Shown here: piece by piece, positions 7,651-15,235 of the stretch
Layout of the letters: each line of letters begins with the position of its first letter
Numbering within the stretch: position 1 is the stretch's first letter
From: Herbidospora cretacea
Lineage (GTDB): Bacteria; Actinomycetota; Actinomycetes; Streptosporangiales; Streptosporangiaceae
NCBI RefSeq assembly: GCF_001570605.1
Contig: NZ_BBXG01000011.1
Span: 124,001 to 188,000 of the forward strand
Reading direction: 5' to 3'
Length of the DNA: 64,000 nt
The notes under the pieces: model-generated
Told to the model about the DNA's origin: nothing
What the model saw: only the letters and a program-made list of their open reading frames with translations
Database searches by the model: none
Translations under genes and position numbers: made by a program

Positions 7651-8853
7651 ATGCTCATCGACCTCGTCGACATGGATCGGTACGCGGCCTCCGGCGCCCC
7701 CCACGACCAGTTCAGCTGGCTGCGGGCCAACGCGCCGGTCTACCGCCACCAGGGCGGCCAGATGGAGGGCTGGCCCCCGTTCTGGGCGCTGACCAAACAC
7801 GCCGACGTGGTGCACGTGTCACGGCGCAGCGACCTGTTCTCGTCCCACCGGCGGCTGTCGCTGTTCCCCGAGCCGGGCGAGGCGGAGCTCGAACTCCAGC
7901 GGCTGATGATGCTCAACCAGGACCCGCCGGAGCACACCCGCCGCCGCTCGCTGGTCAACCGGGGCTTCACCCCCCGCGCAATCTCCAACCTGGAAGACCA
8001 CATCCGCGAGATCTGCCACCAGCTCATCGACGAGGCCCACGGGAAGCCGAGCGTCGACTTCGTCCGCGACATCGCCGCGCCCCTGCCCCTGTACGTCATC
8101 TGCGAGCTCCTCGGCGCCCCCGCGGAAGACCGGAACAAGCTGTTCGAGTGGTCCAACCGCATGATCGGCATGGACGACCCCGACTACTCGGCCAGCCCCG
8201 AAGAGGGACTGGAGGCGCCGATGGAGGTCTACGCCTACGCCAACAAGCTCGCCGAGGCCCGCCGCGAAGACCCGCGCGACGACCTGGTGACCAAGCTCCT
8301 CCAGCCGGGCGACGACGGCGAGGAGCTGACCGTCGAGGAGTTCGACCTGTTCGTGCTGCTCCTGGTGGTGGCCGGCAACGAGACGACCCGCAACGCCGCC
8401 TCGGGCGGCATGCTGGCCCTCTTCGAGCACCCCGACGAGTGGGCCAAGCTCGTCGCCGACCCGGCGGTGGCCCGCACCGCCGCGGACGAGATCGTCCGCT
8501 GGGTCGCCCCGGTGAACCTGTTCCGGCGCACCGCGACCCAGGACATGGAGATGCGGGGCCAGCAGATCAAGGAGGGCGACAAGGTCGTCATCTTCTACGC
8601 GGGCGCCAACCGCGACGAGGAGGTCTTCGCCAACCCCGGCGTCTTCGACGTCACCCGCGACCCCAACCCCCAGCTCGGCTTCGGCGGCGGCGGCGCCCAC
8701 TTCTGCCTCGGCAACCACCTGGCCAAGATGGAGCTCCGCGTCCTGTTCGAGGTCCTGTCGGAGCGCGCCCCGAAGATCCAGCAGGCCGGCGAGGCCCGCC
8801 GCCTGCGCTCGTACTTCATCAACGGCATCAAGGACCTGCCGGTGTCGCTTTAG
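7651..8853 (+). CDS. Cytochrome P450
   Basis: A 400-residue soluble bacterial P450. The oxygen-binding I-helix motif AGNETT is at residues 241-246, the K-helix ExxR appears as EIVR, and the heme loop FGGGGAHFCLG has the cysteine ligand at residue 352. NQDPPEHTRRR in the C-helix region is the usual bacterial signature. The general layout recalls the CYP124/125/142 group that oxidises steroid side chains, but the assignment to a family is tentative. A [3Fe-4S] ferredoxin suitable as redox partner is encoded 6 kb away (15020), and both promoters carry the same KstR-type box, which supports joint use. Confidence 0.92.
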   Translation: MLIDLVDMDRYAASGAPHDQFSWLRANAPVYRHQGGQMEGWPPFWALTKHADVVHVSRRSDLFSSHRRLSLFPEPGEAELELQRLMMLNQDPPEHTRRRSLVNRGFTPRAISNLEDHIREICHQLIDEAHGKPSVDFVRDIAAPLPLYVICELLGAPAEDRNKLFEWSNRMIGMDDPDYSASPEEGLEAPMEVYAYANKLAEARREDPRDDLVTKLLQPGDDGEELTVEEFDLFVLLLVVAGNETTRNAASGGMLALFEHPDEWAKLVADPAVARTAADEIVRWVAPVNLFRRTATQDMEMRGQQIKEGDKVVIFYAGANRDEEVFANPGVFDVTRDPNPQLGFGGGGAHFCLGNHLAKMELRVLFEVLSERAPKIQQAGEARRLRSYFINGIKDLPVSL

Positions 8854-8904
8854 GCCTGTCTGACTGCCGCGCCTGTTTGATGGCCGCGCCTGTCTGACTG
8901 CCGC
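8854..8904. repeat. Three 17-bp tandem repeats after P450 gene
   Basis: Three consecutive 17-base units: GCCTGTCTGACTGCCGC, GCCTGTTTGATGGCCGC, GCCTGTCTGACTGCCGC. They begin at the P450 stop codon and run into dispersed repeat copy A. Confidence 0.8.
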
Positions 8905-9026
8905 GCCTCCGGCGCGGCGGCTCGCCCGCCTCAAGCCCGTGCCTTCCCTCGTCGCTCCGGTTCGCTTCGCTCTCCTGCGCTCCTCAGTCCAGGCACGGGC
9001 GCGGGCGAGCAAGTCCCCCATACGAC
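8901..9026 (-). repeat. Dispersed ~125-bp repeat, copy A
   Basis: On the minus strand it reads GTCGTATGGGGGACTTGC, then the core TGGACTGAGGAGCGCAGGAG and GGAGCGACGAGGGAAGG, and ends in the hairpin CCGCGCC-GGA-GGCGCGG. Copies B and C lie at 9611-9728 and 21376-21503. It is in inverted orientation relative to B and both flank the gene at 9058-9513. Open frames inside it are not believable as genes. Confidence 0.85.
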
Positions 9027-9057
9027 TGAGGGAAGGCATCTGGCGTGACGCCGGGGA

Positions 9058-9513
9058 TCAGCCGGGGCAGGCGTTGAGGGCGACGAAGGCGTCGGGGGCG
9101 GCGACGCTGTTGAGGGCGGGGAAGGTGTACCTGGCGTCCTTGACGGCGAAGGCGTAGACGCCGGGGCCCTGGCAGCCGAAGGAGAAGATCTGGTCGACGT
9201 CGAGGTGGCCGTCGAGGCCGCTCACCGCGCTGAAGGGCCCTGACACGACGAGGTCGCCGTTCCTCTGGATCTCGAAACGTCCCCTGACCGAGCAGGGGAC
9301 GGAGATCCAGAAGGGCGCCGCGATCCGGCAGTCGGCCGAGAGTGCCCCGTGCGGCCGGTCGCCGTCCTCCAGGCAGAGCCGCCACACCACGCTGGAGACG
9401 CCCTTACGGGTGTCGAGCTGCGCCCCGCAGCCACCAGCCTGAGCTTGGGCCTGGGCGGGAAGCGCGAAGAGACCCGCCCCCAGCACCGCCAGCGACACAA
9501 TGTATTTGATCAT
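9058..9513 (-). CDS. Small secreted cysteine-containing protein of unknown function
   Basis: A 151-residue protein with a clear Sec signal peptide (MIKYIVSLAVLGAGLFALPAQA, cleavage after about residue 22-26) and an otherwise hydrophilic, beta-rich mature part. Six cysteines in the mature chain could form three disulfides. I do not recognise the family. The mature part is too short for a catalytic domain of known type seen elsewhere here. The gene stands alone between inverted copies A and B of the dispersed repeat, which raises the chance that it is a movable or strain-specific cassette. Confidence 0.75.
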   Translation of the reverse strand: MIKYIVSLAVLGAGLFALPAQAQAQAGGCGAQLDTRKGVSSVVWRLCLEDGDRPHGALSADCRIAAPFWISVPCSVRGRFEIQRNGDLVVSGPFSAVSGLDGHLDVDQIFSFGCQGPGVYAFAVKDARYTFPALNSVAAPDAFVALNACPG

Positions 9514-9610
9514 GTGCAGAAAGTAGCGATCTTGAGGTTAATCCCAGCGCTTTGACAGCCACGACGCGCCAGAGCCGATAGGGGCCGGAGCAAGTCATAC
9601 GGCCAACCAG

Positions 9611-9728
9611 TCGTGGCTTGGCCGCGTCCGGGTCCTGGACTGAGGAGCGCAGGAGAGCGAAGCGAACCGGAGCGACGAGGGAAGGCCCGGACATGAAGGC
9701 GGCCAAGCCCGCCGCGCCGGAGGCGCGG
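9611..9728 (+). repeat. Dispersed ~120-bp repeat, copy B
   Basis: Shares the core TGGACTGAGGAGCGCAGGAG and GGAGCGACGAGGGAAGGC with copies A and C. It ends in the hairpin CCGCGCC-GGA-GGCGCGG (9712-9728), which also sits just after the end of the GDP-mannose dehydratase gene and could act as its terminator. Confidence 0.85.
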
Positions 9729-9733
9729 CCATA

Positions 9734-10729
9734 TCAAGGCCAGCTCGAGTCCTGGGGGTCGCCGCCCTCGCTGAGGAGGCGGAGGTCCGACTCGACCATC
9801 ATGGCGATCAGTTCCTCGAACGGGACCGTGGGCTCCCAGCCGAGTTGCATGCGGGCCTTCTTCGGGTCGGCGCAGAGCAGGTCGACCTCGGCCGGGCGGT
9901 GCAGCGCCTGGTCGGCGATCACGTAGCGCTCCCAGTCGAGGCCCGCCGCCGTGAAGGCCGCCTCGACGAGTTCGCGGACCGACTGGGTGCGGCCCGTCCC
10001 GATGACGAAGTCCTCCGGGTTCGGGGCCTGGAGCATCAGGTGCATGGCCCGTACGTAGTCGCCCGCGTAGCCCCAGTCGCGCCGGGCCTCCAGGTTGCCG
10101 AGCCGCAGCTCGGAGGCCATGCCCAGCTTGATGCGGGCCACCCCGAGCGACACCTTCCTGGTCACGAACTCGGCCCCGCGCCGGGGCGACTCGTGGTTGA
10201 AGAGAATGCCGGAAACGGCGTACATGCCGTACGACTCCCGGTAGTTCTGCGTGAGGAAGTGGCCGTAGGTCTTGGCGACGCCGTAGGGCGAGCGGGGGTG
10301 AAAGGGGGTCACCTCGGTCTGCGGGGTCTCGCGGACCTGGCCGAACATCTCCGACGACGAGGCCTGGTAGAAGCGGATCTCCCCGCCGCGCGAGGAGCAG
10401 ACCCGGATCGCCTCCAGCATGCGCAGCACGCCCATGCCGGTCACCTCGGCCGTCAGTTCGGCCTGCTCCCAGGACATCGGCACGAACGAGATGGCGCCCA
10501 GGTTGTAGACCTCGTCGGGGCGGACCTTCTCCACGGCCGAGATCAGCGAGCCCTGGTCGAGCAGGTCGCCGCGGACCAGGTGGACGTCCTTGGGGAGCTT
10601 GGAGACGCGCGGGTTGGCCTGACCCCGGATCAGGCCCCACACCTCGTAGCCCTCGGAGATCAGATGTTCGGCGAGATAGGAGCCGTCCTGACCGGTGATG
10701 CCCGTGATCAACGCGCGTCTGGCCAACAC
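9734..10729 (-). CDS. gmd: GDP-mannose 4,6-dehydratase
   Basis: A 331-residue extended SDR: TGITGQDGSYLAE nucleotide loop at the N-terminus, the substrate-site SSEMFG, catalytic YGVAK, and NHESPRRG, all diagnostic of GDP-D-mannose 4,6-dehydratase. It makes GDP-4-keto-6-deoxymannose, the precursor of GDP-fucose, GDP-rhamnose and related sugars. The start is taken as GTG at 10729, preceded by GGAGGAGG at ideal spacing and immediately followed by the Rossmann strand; upstream codons in the frame have no family similarity. It is divergent from a glycosyltransferase gene with a shared 150-bp promoter region. No epimerase/reductase for completing a deoxy-sugar is in the window. Confidence 0.95.
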   Translation of the reverse strand: MLARRALITGITGQDGSYLAEHLISEGYEVWGLIRGQANPRVSKLPKDVHLVRGDLLDQGSLISAVEKVRPDEVYNLGAISFVPMSWEQAELTAEVTGMGVLRMLEAIRVCSSRGGEIRFYQASSSEMFGQVRETPQTEVTPFHPRSPYGVAKTYGHFLTQNYRESYGMYAVSGILFNHESPRRGAEFVTRKVSLGVARIKLGMASELRLGNLEARRDWGYAGDYVRAMHLMLQAPNPEDFVIGTGRTQSVRELVEAAFTAAGLDWERYVIADQALHRPAEVDLLCADPKKARMQLGWEPTVPFEELIAMMVESDLRLLSEGGDPQDSSWP

Positions 10730-10794
10730 GTCCTCCTCCGTACGCGAACTTTGTAGGCGAATGTACCCCGAAGGCCCTGACCAGTTCGCATTCG

Positions 10795-10808
10795 TAGAAC
10801 ATGTTCCA
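10795..10808. promoter_or_regulatory. KstR-type palindrome between gmd and glycosyltransferase
   Basis: TAGAACATGTTCCA fits TnnAACnnGTTnnA exactly. It is 65 bp from the gmd start and 74 bp from the divergent glycosyltransferase start. Confidence 0.6.
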
Positions 10809-10882
10809 CCGAACGGCATTCGACCGGCCTAGGCTAAGGTCATCTCAGGTGCCCCCACAGGGGCGGAAAGGGGTGCTTCGGG

Positions 10883-12109
10883 GTGGAGAGGCTGCGCGTC
10901 GCACTGCTGTCCTATCGCAGCAAACCCACCTGCGGCGGTCAGGGGGTGTATCTCCGCCACATCACCCGCGAGCTGGTCGCCCTCGGGCACCACGTCGAGG
11001 TCTTCTCGGGTCAGCCCTATCCGGAGCTCGACGAGGGCGTGATCCTCAACAAGATCCCGAGCCTCGACCTCTACCGCGACGAAGACCCATTCCGGACCCC
11101 CAAGCTGGGCGAATACCGCGACTGGATCGACCTGCTCGAAGTCGGCACGATGTGGACGGCCGGCTTCCCCGAGCCGCTGACCTTCAGCCTGCGGGCCCAC
11201 CGGGAGCTCAAGCGGCGGATCGGCGATTTCGACGTCGTCCAGGACAACCAGACCCTCGGATACGGGGTCCTGGGCATCCAGAAGCACTTCCCGGTGGTCG
11301 GCACGATCCACCACCCCATCAGCGTCGACCGGCGGATCGAGCTGGAGGCCGCCGAGGGCTGGGCCCGGCTCTCCAAGCGCCGCTGGTACGGCTTCGTCCG
11401 CATGCAGGCCTACGTCGCCGCGCGGCTGAAGCCGATCCTGACCGTCAGCGAGTCGTCGGTGGCCGACATCCACCGCGACTTCGACGTGCCCCAGTCGAAC
11501 CTGCGCCTGATCCCGCTCGGCGTGGACACCAGGTTCTTCCACCCGCGCCCCGAGCTGCCCAAACGCAAGGGCTCGATCGTGGCGGTGGCCAGCGCCGACT
11601 CGCCGATGAAGGGCGTCGCAACGCTGCTGCGGGCGGTCGCCAAGCTCTCCACCGAGCGCGACGTCAACCTGACGATCGTCAGCAGGCCGACGCCCGGAGG
11701 CCCCACCGAGCAGCTCGTGGCCGAGCTCTCCCTCCACGACCGGGTCAGCTTCGTCCACGGCATCTCCGACGACGAGCTCGGCACGCTGATCGCCACCTCG
11801 GAGATCTCGGTGGTCCCCTCGCTGTACGAGGGCTTCTCCCTGCCCGCCGTGGAGCACATGGCCTGCGGGACCCCGCTGATCGCGTCCCGGACCGGCGCCC
11901 TGCCCGAAGTGGTGGGCGACGCCGCGGTCCAGGTCGCCCCGGGCGACCCCGAGGAGCTCGCCGCGACGCTGCGCCGCCTGATCGACTCCCCCGAACTGCG
12001 GGAGGAGTACGGCAGGCGCGGCTACGACCGTGTCATGGAGCGTTACGCGTGGCCCGTCGTGGCCAGCAAGACCGTTGAGGCCTACCGCGAGGCCATCGCC
12101 GCGCGCTGA
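10883..12109 (+). CDS. GT4-family (GT-B fold) glycosyltransferase
   Basis: A 408-residue retaining GT-B glycosyltransferase. Residues 4-40 hold the acceptor-side start (GGQGVYLRHIT). The donor site near the C-terminus is YEGFSLPAVEHMACGTPLIA, with the E(x7)E motif of GT4 enzymes. The GTG at 10883 gives the expected short N-terminus. It probably uses a nucleotide-sugar donor to build a glycolipid, polysaccharide or secondary-metabolite glycan; donor and acceptor are unknown. The gene leads a tight three-gene run with a methyltransferase and a helical-barrel protein, the latter coupled by an ATGA overlap. Confidence 0.9.
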   Translation: MERLRVALLSYRSKPTCGGQGVYLRHITRELVALGHHVEVFSGQPYPELDEGVILNKIPSLDLYRDEDPFRTPKLGEYRDWIDLLEVGTMWTAGFPEPLTFSLRAHRELKRRIGDFDVVQDNQTLGYGVLGIQKHFPVVGTIHHPISVDRRIELEAAEGWARLSKRRWYGFVRMQAYVAARLKPILTVSESSVADIHRDFDVPQSNLRLIPLGVDTRFFHPRPELPKRKGSIVAVASADSPMKGVATLLRAVAKLSTERDVNLTIVSRPTPGGPTEQLVAELSLHDRVSFVHGISDDELGTLIATSEISVVPSLYEGFSLPAVEHMACGTPLIASRTGALPEVVGDAAVQVAPGDPEELAATLRRLIDSPELREEYGRRGYDRVMERYAWPVVASKTVEAYREAIAAR

Positions 12110-12129
12110 CCCGAAGGGTTCCCCAGGAG

Positions 12130-12843
12130 ATGCTGACCGTCGATTTCGCCCGCCTGCCCGTCGGACCCGGTGACCGCGTGCTCGACCTGGGCGCCGGTGG
12201 CGGTCGGCACGCCTTCGAGGTGCTCCGCCGCGGCGCCGACGTGGTCGCCTTCGACCTCGACCCGGCCGAGATGGAGTCCGTGGCGAACATGTTCGCCGCC
12301 ATGGACAAGGAGGGCGAGGTCCCCTACGGCGCCTCGGGCGAGACCGTCGTCGGGACGGCCCTGGACATGCCCTTCCCGGACGCCTCGTTCGACCGGGTGA
12401 TCGCCTCGGAGGTCCTGGAGCACATCCCCGAGGACATGGCGGCGATGAAGGAGATCGTCCGGGTGCTGAAGCCCGGCGGGCTGCTGGCCGTGACGGTGCC
12501 GGCGTTCCTGCCGGAGCGGGTCTGCTGGGCGCTGTCGGAGGCCTATCACACGGCCCCCGGCGGGCACATCCGGATCTACACGCTGGCGGAGCTGTCGGCC
12601 AAGCTGAAGTCCTCGGGCCTGGAGATCGGCGACCACCACCACGCCCACGGGCTCCACACGCCCTACTGGTGGATCAAGTGCGCCGTCGGGGTCGACAACG
12701 ACGACCATCCGATCGCCAAGGCCTACCACGAGCTGCTGGTCTGGGACATCATGAAGCGCCCCGCCGTCACCCGGATCGCCGAGCAGCTCCTCAACCCGGT
12801 GATCGGCAAGAGCGTGGTCCTCTACGCCAGGAAGCCCGCATGA
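12130..12843 (+). CDS. Class I SAM-dependent methyltransferase
   Basis: A 237-residue methyltransferase with the motif-I sequence VLDLGAGGGRHAFE, the acidic loop AFDLDP and post-motifs DMPFPDASFDRVIASEVLEHI, as in the methyltransferase 11/25 families. It begins 20 bases after the glycosyltransferase and its TGA overlaps the next ATG (ATGA), so it belongs to the same operon. An AGGAG abuts the ATG, which is closer than usual, but no better start is in frame. The substrate is probably the glycan or lipid product of the cluster (inference). Confidence 0.88.
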   Translation: MLTVDFARLPVGPGDRVLDLGAGGGRHAFEVLRRGADVVAFDLDPAEMESVANMFAAMDKEGEVPYGASGETVVGTALDMPFPDASFDRVIASEVLEHIPEDMAAMKEIVRVLKPGGLLAVTVPAFLPERVCWALSEAYHTAPGGHIRIYTLAELSAKLKSSGLEIGDHHHAHGLHTPYWWIKCAVGVDNDDHPIAKAYHELLVWDIMKRPAVTRIAEQLLNPVIGKSVVLYARKPA

Positions 12844-13889
12844 TCCCGGCGGTGCCCGGGGTCGTCACCAGCGAGGACATCGCCGCCACGGCGGCCAGCA
12901 TCGCCGCCGTCCAGCTTCCCGACGGCGGCATCCCCTGGCCCGAGGGCCACGTCGACGCGTGGAACCACGTCGAGTGCCTCATGGCGATGACGGCGGCCGG
13001 CCTGCGCGAGGCCTCCCTGCGGGGGTACGCGTGGCTGCGCCGCCACCAGCGCGCCGACGGCTCGTGGCCGATGAAGGTCCTCGACGGCCGGCCGCTGGAG
13101 GAGCGGGGCGAGTCGAACCACGCGGCCTACGTCGCCGTGGGCGTCTGGCACGACCTGCTCGTCACCGGCGACGAGGCGTTCGCCCGGGAGATGTGGCCCA
13201 CGATCGTGCGGGCCCTCGACTTCGTCACGGGGCTCCAGACCCGGCGCGGCGAGATCGTCTGGGAGGCCTCCCCCGGCTCCTACGCGCTGCTGACCGGCTG
13301 CTCGTCGGTCTACCAGGGCCTTCGCTGTGGTGTACGGCTGGCGGAGCGTCTCGGCGATCCGCAGCCCGGCTGGGAACTGGCGGCCGACCGGCTGGGCCAC
13401 GTGCTGCGCGAACACCCAGAGGCGTTCGCCGACAAGAGCCGCTTCTCGATGGACTGGTACTACCCGGTCCTCGGCGGCGCCCTGCGGGGGGAGCGGGCGC
13501 TGCGCCGGCTCGACGACGAGTGGGACCGCTTCGCCGTGCCCGGCCTCGGCATCAAGTGCGTCGAGGACCAGCCGTGGGTGACCGGCGCGGAGTCGTGCGA
13601 GCTGGTCCTGACCCTCGACGCGGTCGGCGACCCCCGGGCCCTGAAGATCTTCACCGAGATGCAGCACCTGCGCCACCCCGACGGCTCCTACTGGACGGGC
13701 TGGCAGTTCGTGAACGAACGCCACTTCCCCCACGAGCGGTCGGCGTACACGGCGGCGGCGGTGATCCTGGCGGCCGACGCGCTCTCGCGCACCACCCCGG
13801 CCAGCGGCGTCTTCCGCGACGCGGGCGCCTTCGCCGGGGACCGCGCCACCGAGGACTGCGGCTGCCAGCGGGCCGGATCGCCCGCCTAG
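12840..13889 (+). CDS. Alpha/alpha-barrel protein, prenyltransferase-like annotation but six-hairpin-glycosidase-like
   Basis: A 349-residue, Trp-rich protein with repeated helical-hairpin features (DGSWP, NHAAYVAVGVWHDLLVTGD, DGSYWTGWQ). Such proteins are commonly annotated as prenyltransferase or squalene-cyclase-like because of the alpha/alpha toroid, but no DxDD cyclase motif or prenyltransferase zinc-ligand set is visible. Placement beside a GT4 glycosyltransferase and a gmd gene fits a six-hairpin carbohydrate-active protein better. The last residues contain a CxC pair (EDCGCQ). The start ATG overlaps the previous stop. Its last four bases overlap the end of the convergent methyltransferase gene. 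Confidence 0.8.
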   Translation: MIPAVPGVVTSEDIAATAASIAAVQLPDGGIPWPEGHVDAWNHVECLMAMTAAGLREASLRGYAWLRRHQRADGSWPMKVLDGRPLEERGESNHAAYVAVGVWHDLLVTGDEAFAREMWPTIVRALDFVTGLQTRRGEIVWEASPGSYALLTGCSSVYQGLRCGVRLAERLGDPQPGWELAADRLGHVLREHPEAFADKSRFSMDWYYPVLGGALRGERALRRLDDEWDRFAVPGLGIKCVEDQPWVTGAESCELVLTLDAVGDPRALKIFTEMQHLRHPDGSYWTGWQFVNERHFPHERSAYTAAAVILAADALSRTTPASGVFRDAGAFAGDRATEDCGCQRAGSPA

Positions 13890-14515
13890 ACCTTCTCCAG
13901 GGCCCTGAGCGACCCGGTCACCCGGACCTCCTTGTAGCCCTCGTCGAGAGCCCGCAGATAGATCCGGTAGGGCGCCTGGCCGCCCTCGGCCGGGTCGGGG
14001 TAGATGTCATGGAAGATCAGGACACCGCCGGGCACCACGTGGGGCGCCCAGCCCTCGTAGTCGCGGGTCACCGGCTCGTCGGAGTGTCCGCCGTCGATGA
14101 ACAGCAGGCCGAGCGGGGTGCGCCAGTGCTCCGCCACGGTCGCCGACGCCCCCACGATCCCGATCACCTGGTCTTCGAGGCCGGCGGTGGCGACGGTCGT
14201 GCGGAAGAAGGGCAGGGAGTCCATCCGGCCGAAACGGTGGTCGACCAGCGTGGGGTCGTGGTGGGTCCAGCCGGGCTGGATCTCCTCCGAGCCGCGGTGG
14301 TGGTCGATCGTGAACAGGACCGTGGAGGTCTCACGGGCGGCGGCGCCCAGGTAGACGGCCGACTTGCCGCAGTAGGAGCCGATCTCGGCCATCGGCCCGC
14401 GGGAGCCGTACAGACAGCCGAGTTCGTAGAGGGCCACGCCCTCGGCGGGGGGCATGAAGCCTTTGGCCCGCTCGGCGGTCTGTCGCAGATGAACCGGCAT
14501 CGGAGGGTGTGTCAC
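13886..14515 (-). CDS. Class I SAM-dependent methyltransferase, CmcI/methyltransferase-24 type
   Basis: About 209 residues from the GTG at 14515 (ATG at 14500 is an alternative). The SAM site is AEIGSYCGKSAVYLG, followed by the acidic TIDHH and the LLFIDGGHSDEPV segment typical of methyltransferase-24 (O-methyltransferase-3 or CmcI-like) enzymes, where Asp and His neighbours bind metal or catalyse. It is convergent with the helical-barrel gene (4-bp overlap) and divergent from the PPOX gene. Its 5' end is 30 bp from the KstR-type box at 14545. Functional link to the sugar cluster is inferred from proximity only. Confidence 0.82.
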   Translation of the reverse strand: MTHPPMPVHLRQTAERAKGFMPPAEGVALYELGCLYGSRGPMAEIGSYCGKSAVYLGAAARETSTVLFTIDHHRGSEEIQPGWTHHDPTLVDHRFGRMDSLPFFRTTVATAGLEDQVIGIVGASATVAEHWRTPLGLLFIDGGHSDEPVTRDYEGWAPHVVPGGVLIFHDIYPDPAEGGQAPYRIYLRALDEGYKEVRVTGSLRALEKV

Positions 14516-14544
14516 CCGCCCGACACTACCCTTGTCCGCATAGA

Positions 14545-14558
14545 TGCAACGTGTTCTA
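14545..14558. promoter_or_regulatory. KstR-type palindrome before PPOX-ferredoxin-ADH operon
   Basis: TGCAACGTGTTCTA fits TnnAACnnGTTnnA exactly and lies 10 bp before the GTG of the operon's first gene. A site this close to the start would block a short-leader transcript. Confidence 0.65.
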
Positions 14559-14567
14559 CTTCTGGTC

Positions 14568-15020
14568 GTGAACCAGCGCGCGCGGATCTCGATGACCGGC
14601 GAAGAGGTGGCCACCCTGCTGAAAGAGGGCCGCAAACTCCAGCTCGCCACGATCAATCCCGACGGGACGCCCCACCTGGTGACCATGTTCTACGGCCTGT
14701 CCGACGACGGCCGGGTGATCTTCTGGACGTACGCCAAGGCGCAGAAGTCCCGCAACATCGACCGCGACCCCCGGGTGACCTGCCTGGTCGAGACCGGCGA
14801 GGACTACGGCGACCTGCGCGGCGCGACGATCTACGGCACCGCGCTCCCCTACGACGACGTCATGGACGCCGGCATGCGCGTCGCCGCCAGGATGACCGGC
14901 CAGGACCCCGAGCCGATGCGCCCCTTCGTCGAACTGACCGGACGCAAGCGCGTCGCCTACATCGTCGAGCCGGGCCGCGTAGTCTCCTGGGATCACCGCA
15001 AACTGCACGGGAGTTCCTGA
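14568..15020 (+). CDS. PPOX-family (pyridoxamine-5'-phosphate-oxidase-like) flavin/F420 split-barrel protein
   Basis: About 150 residues with the split-barrel pattern LATINPDGTPHLVTMFYGL and a basic strand KSRNIDRDPRV, as in actinobacterial PPOX/F420-dependent oxidoreductases. It probably binds FMN or F420 and reduces a small molecule. The GTG at 14568 is preferred over an ATG at 14544 because the KstR-type box would otherwise lie inside the coding region. The stop overlaps the ferredoxin start (TGATG), so translation is coupled. Confidence 0.82.
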   Translation: MNQRARISMTGEEVATLLKEGRKLQLATINPDGTPHLVTMFYGLSDDGRVIFWTYAKAQKSRNIDRDPRVTCLVETGEDYGDLRGATIYGTALPYDDVMDAGMRVAARMTGQDPEPMRPFVELTGRKRVAYIVEPGRVVSWDHRKLHGSS

Positions 15021-15217
15021 TGCCGAAGGTCATTGTCGACTACCTCGTCTGTGAGGCCAACGGGGTCTGCGTGGGCCTCGCACCGCAGGTCTTCGACCTC
15101 GACGACGACGACAACCTGCACGTCCTCCTGGAAGAACCCCCCGCCGAGATGCTCGACCGGGTCCGGCACGCCGTCCGGTCCTGCCCGAAGGCGGCACTTT
15201 CGCTCGAAGAAGAGTAA
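15020..15217 (+). CDS. [3Fe-4S] ferredoxin, P450 redox partner type
   Basis: A 65-residue acidic ferredoxin with the cysteine pattern CEANGVC (C-x5-C) and a distal SCPKAA cysteine: three ligands, as in the single-cluster [3Fe-4S] ferredoxins that feed actinobacterial cytochromes P450. No P450 is in this operon; the nearest is at 7651 and has the same type of operator. It is overlapped by the PPOX stop and followed 18 bases later by the alcohol dehydrogenase gene. Confidence 0.92.
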   Translation: MPKVIVDYLVCEANGVCVGLAPQVFDLDDDDNLHVLLEEPPAEMLDRVRHAVRSCPKAALSLEEE

Positions 15218-15235
15218 AAACCACCGGAGGTTCCC

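Noticed and set aside
8939-9157. Open frames reading SLVAPVRFALLRSSVQ in the dispersed repeats (also 9404-9706 and 21366-21513)
   Set aside because: They exist only because the repeat DNA lacks stops in that frame; they have no ribosome site, and the conserved feature is the DNA/RNA hairpin.
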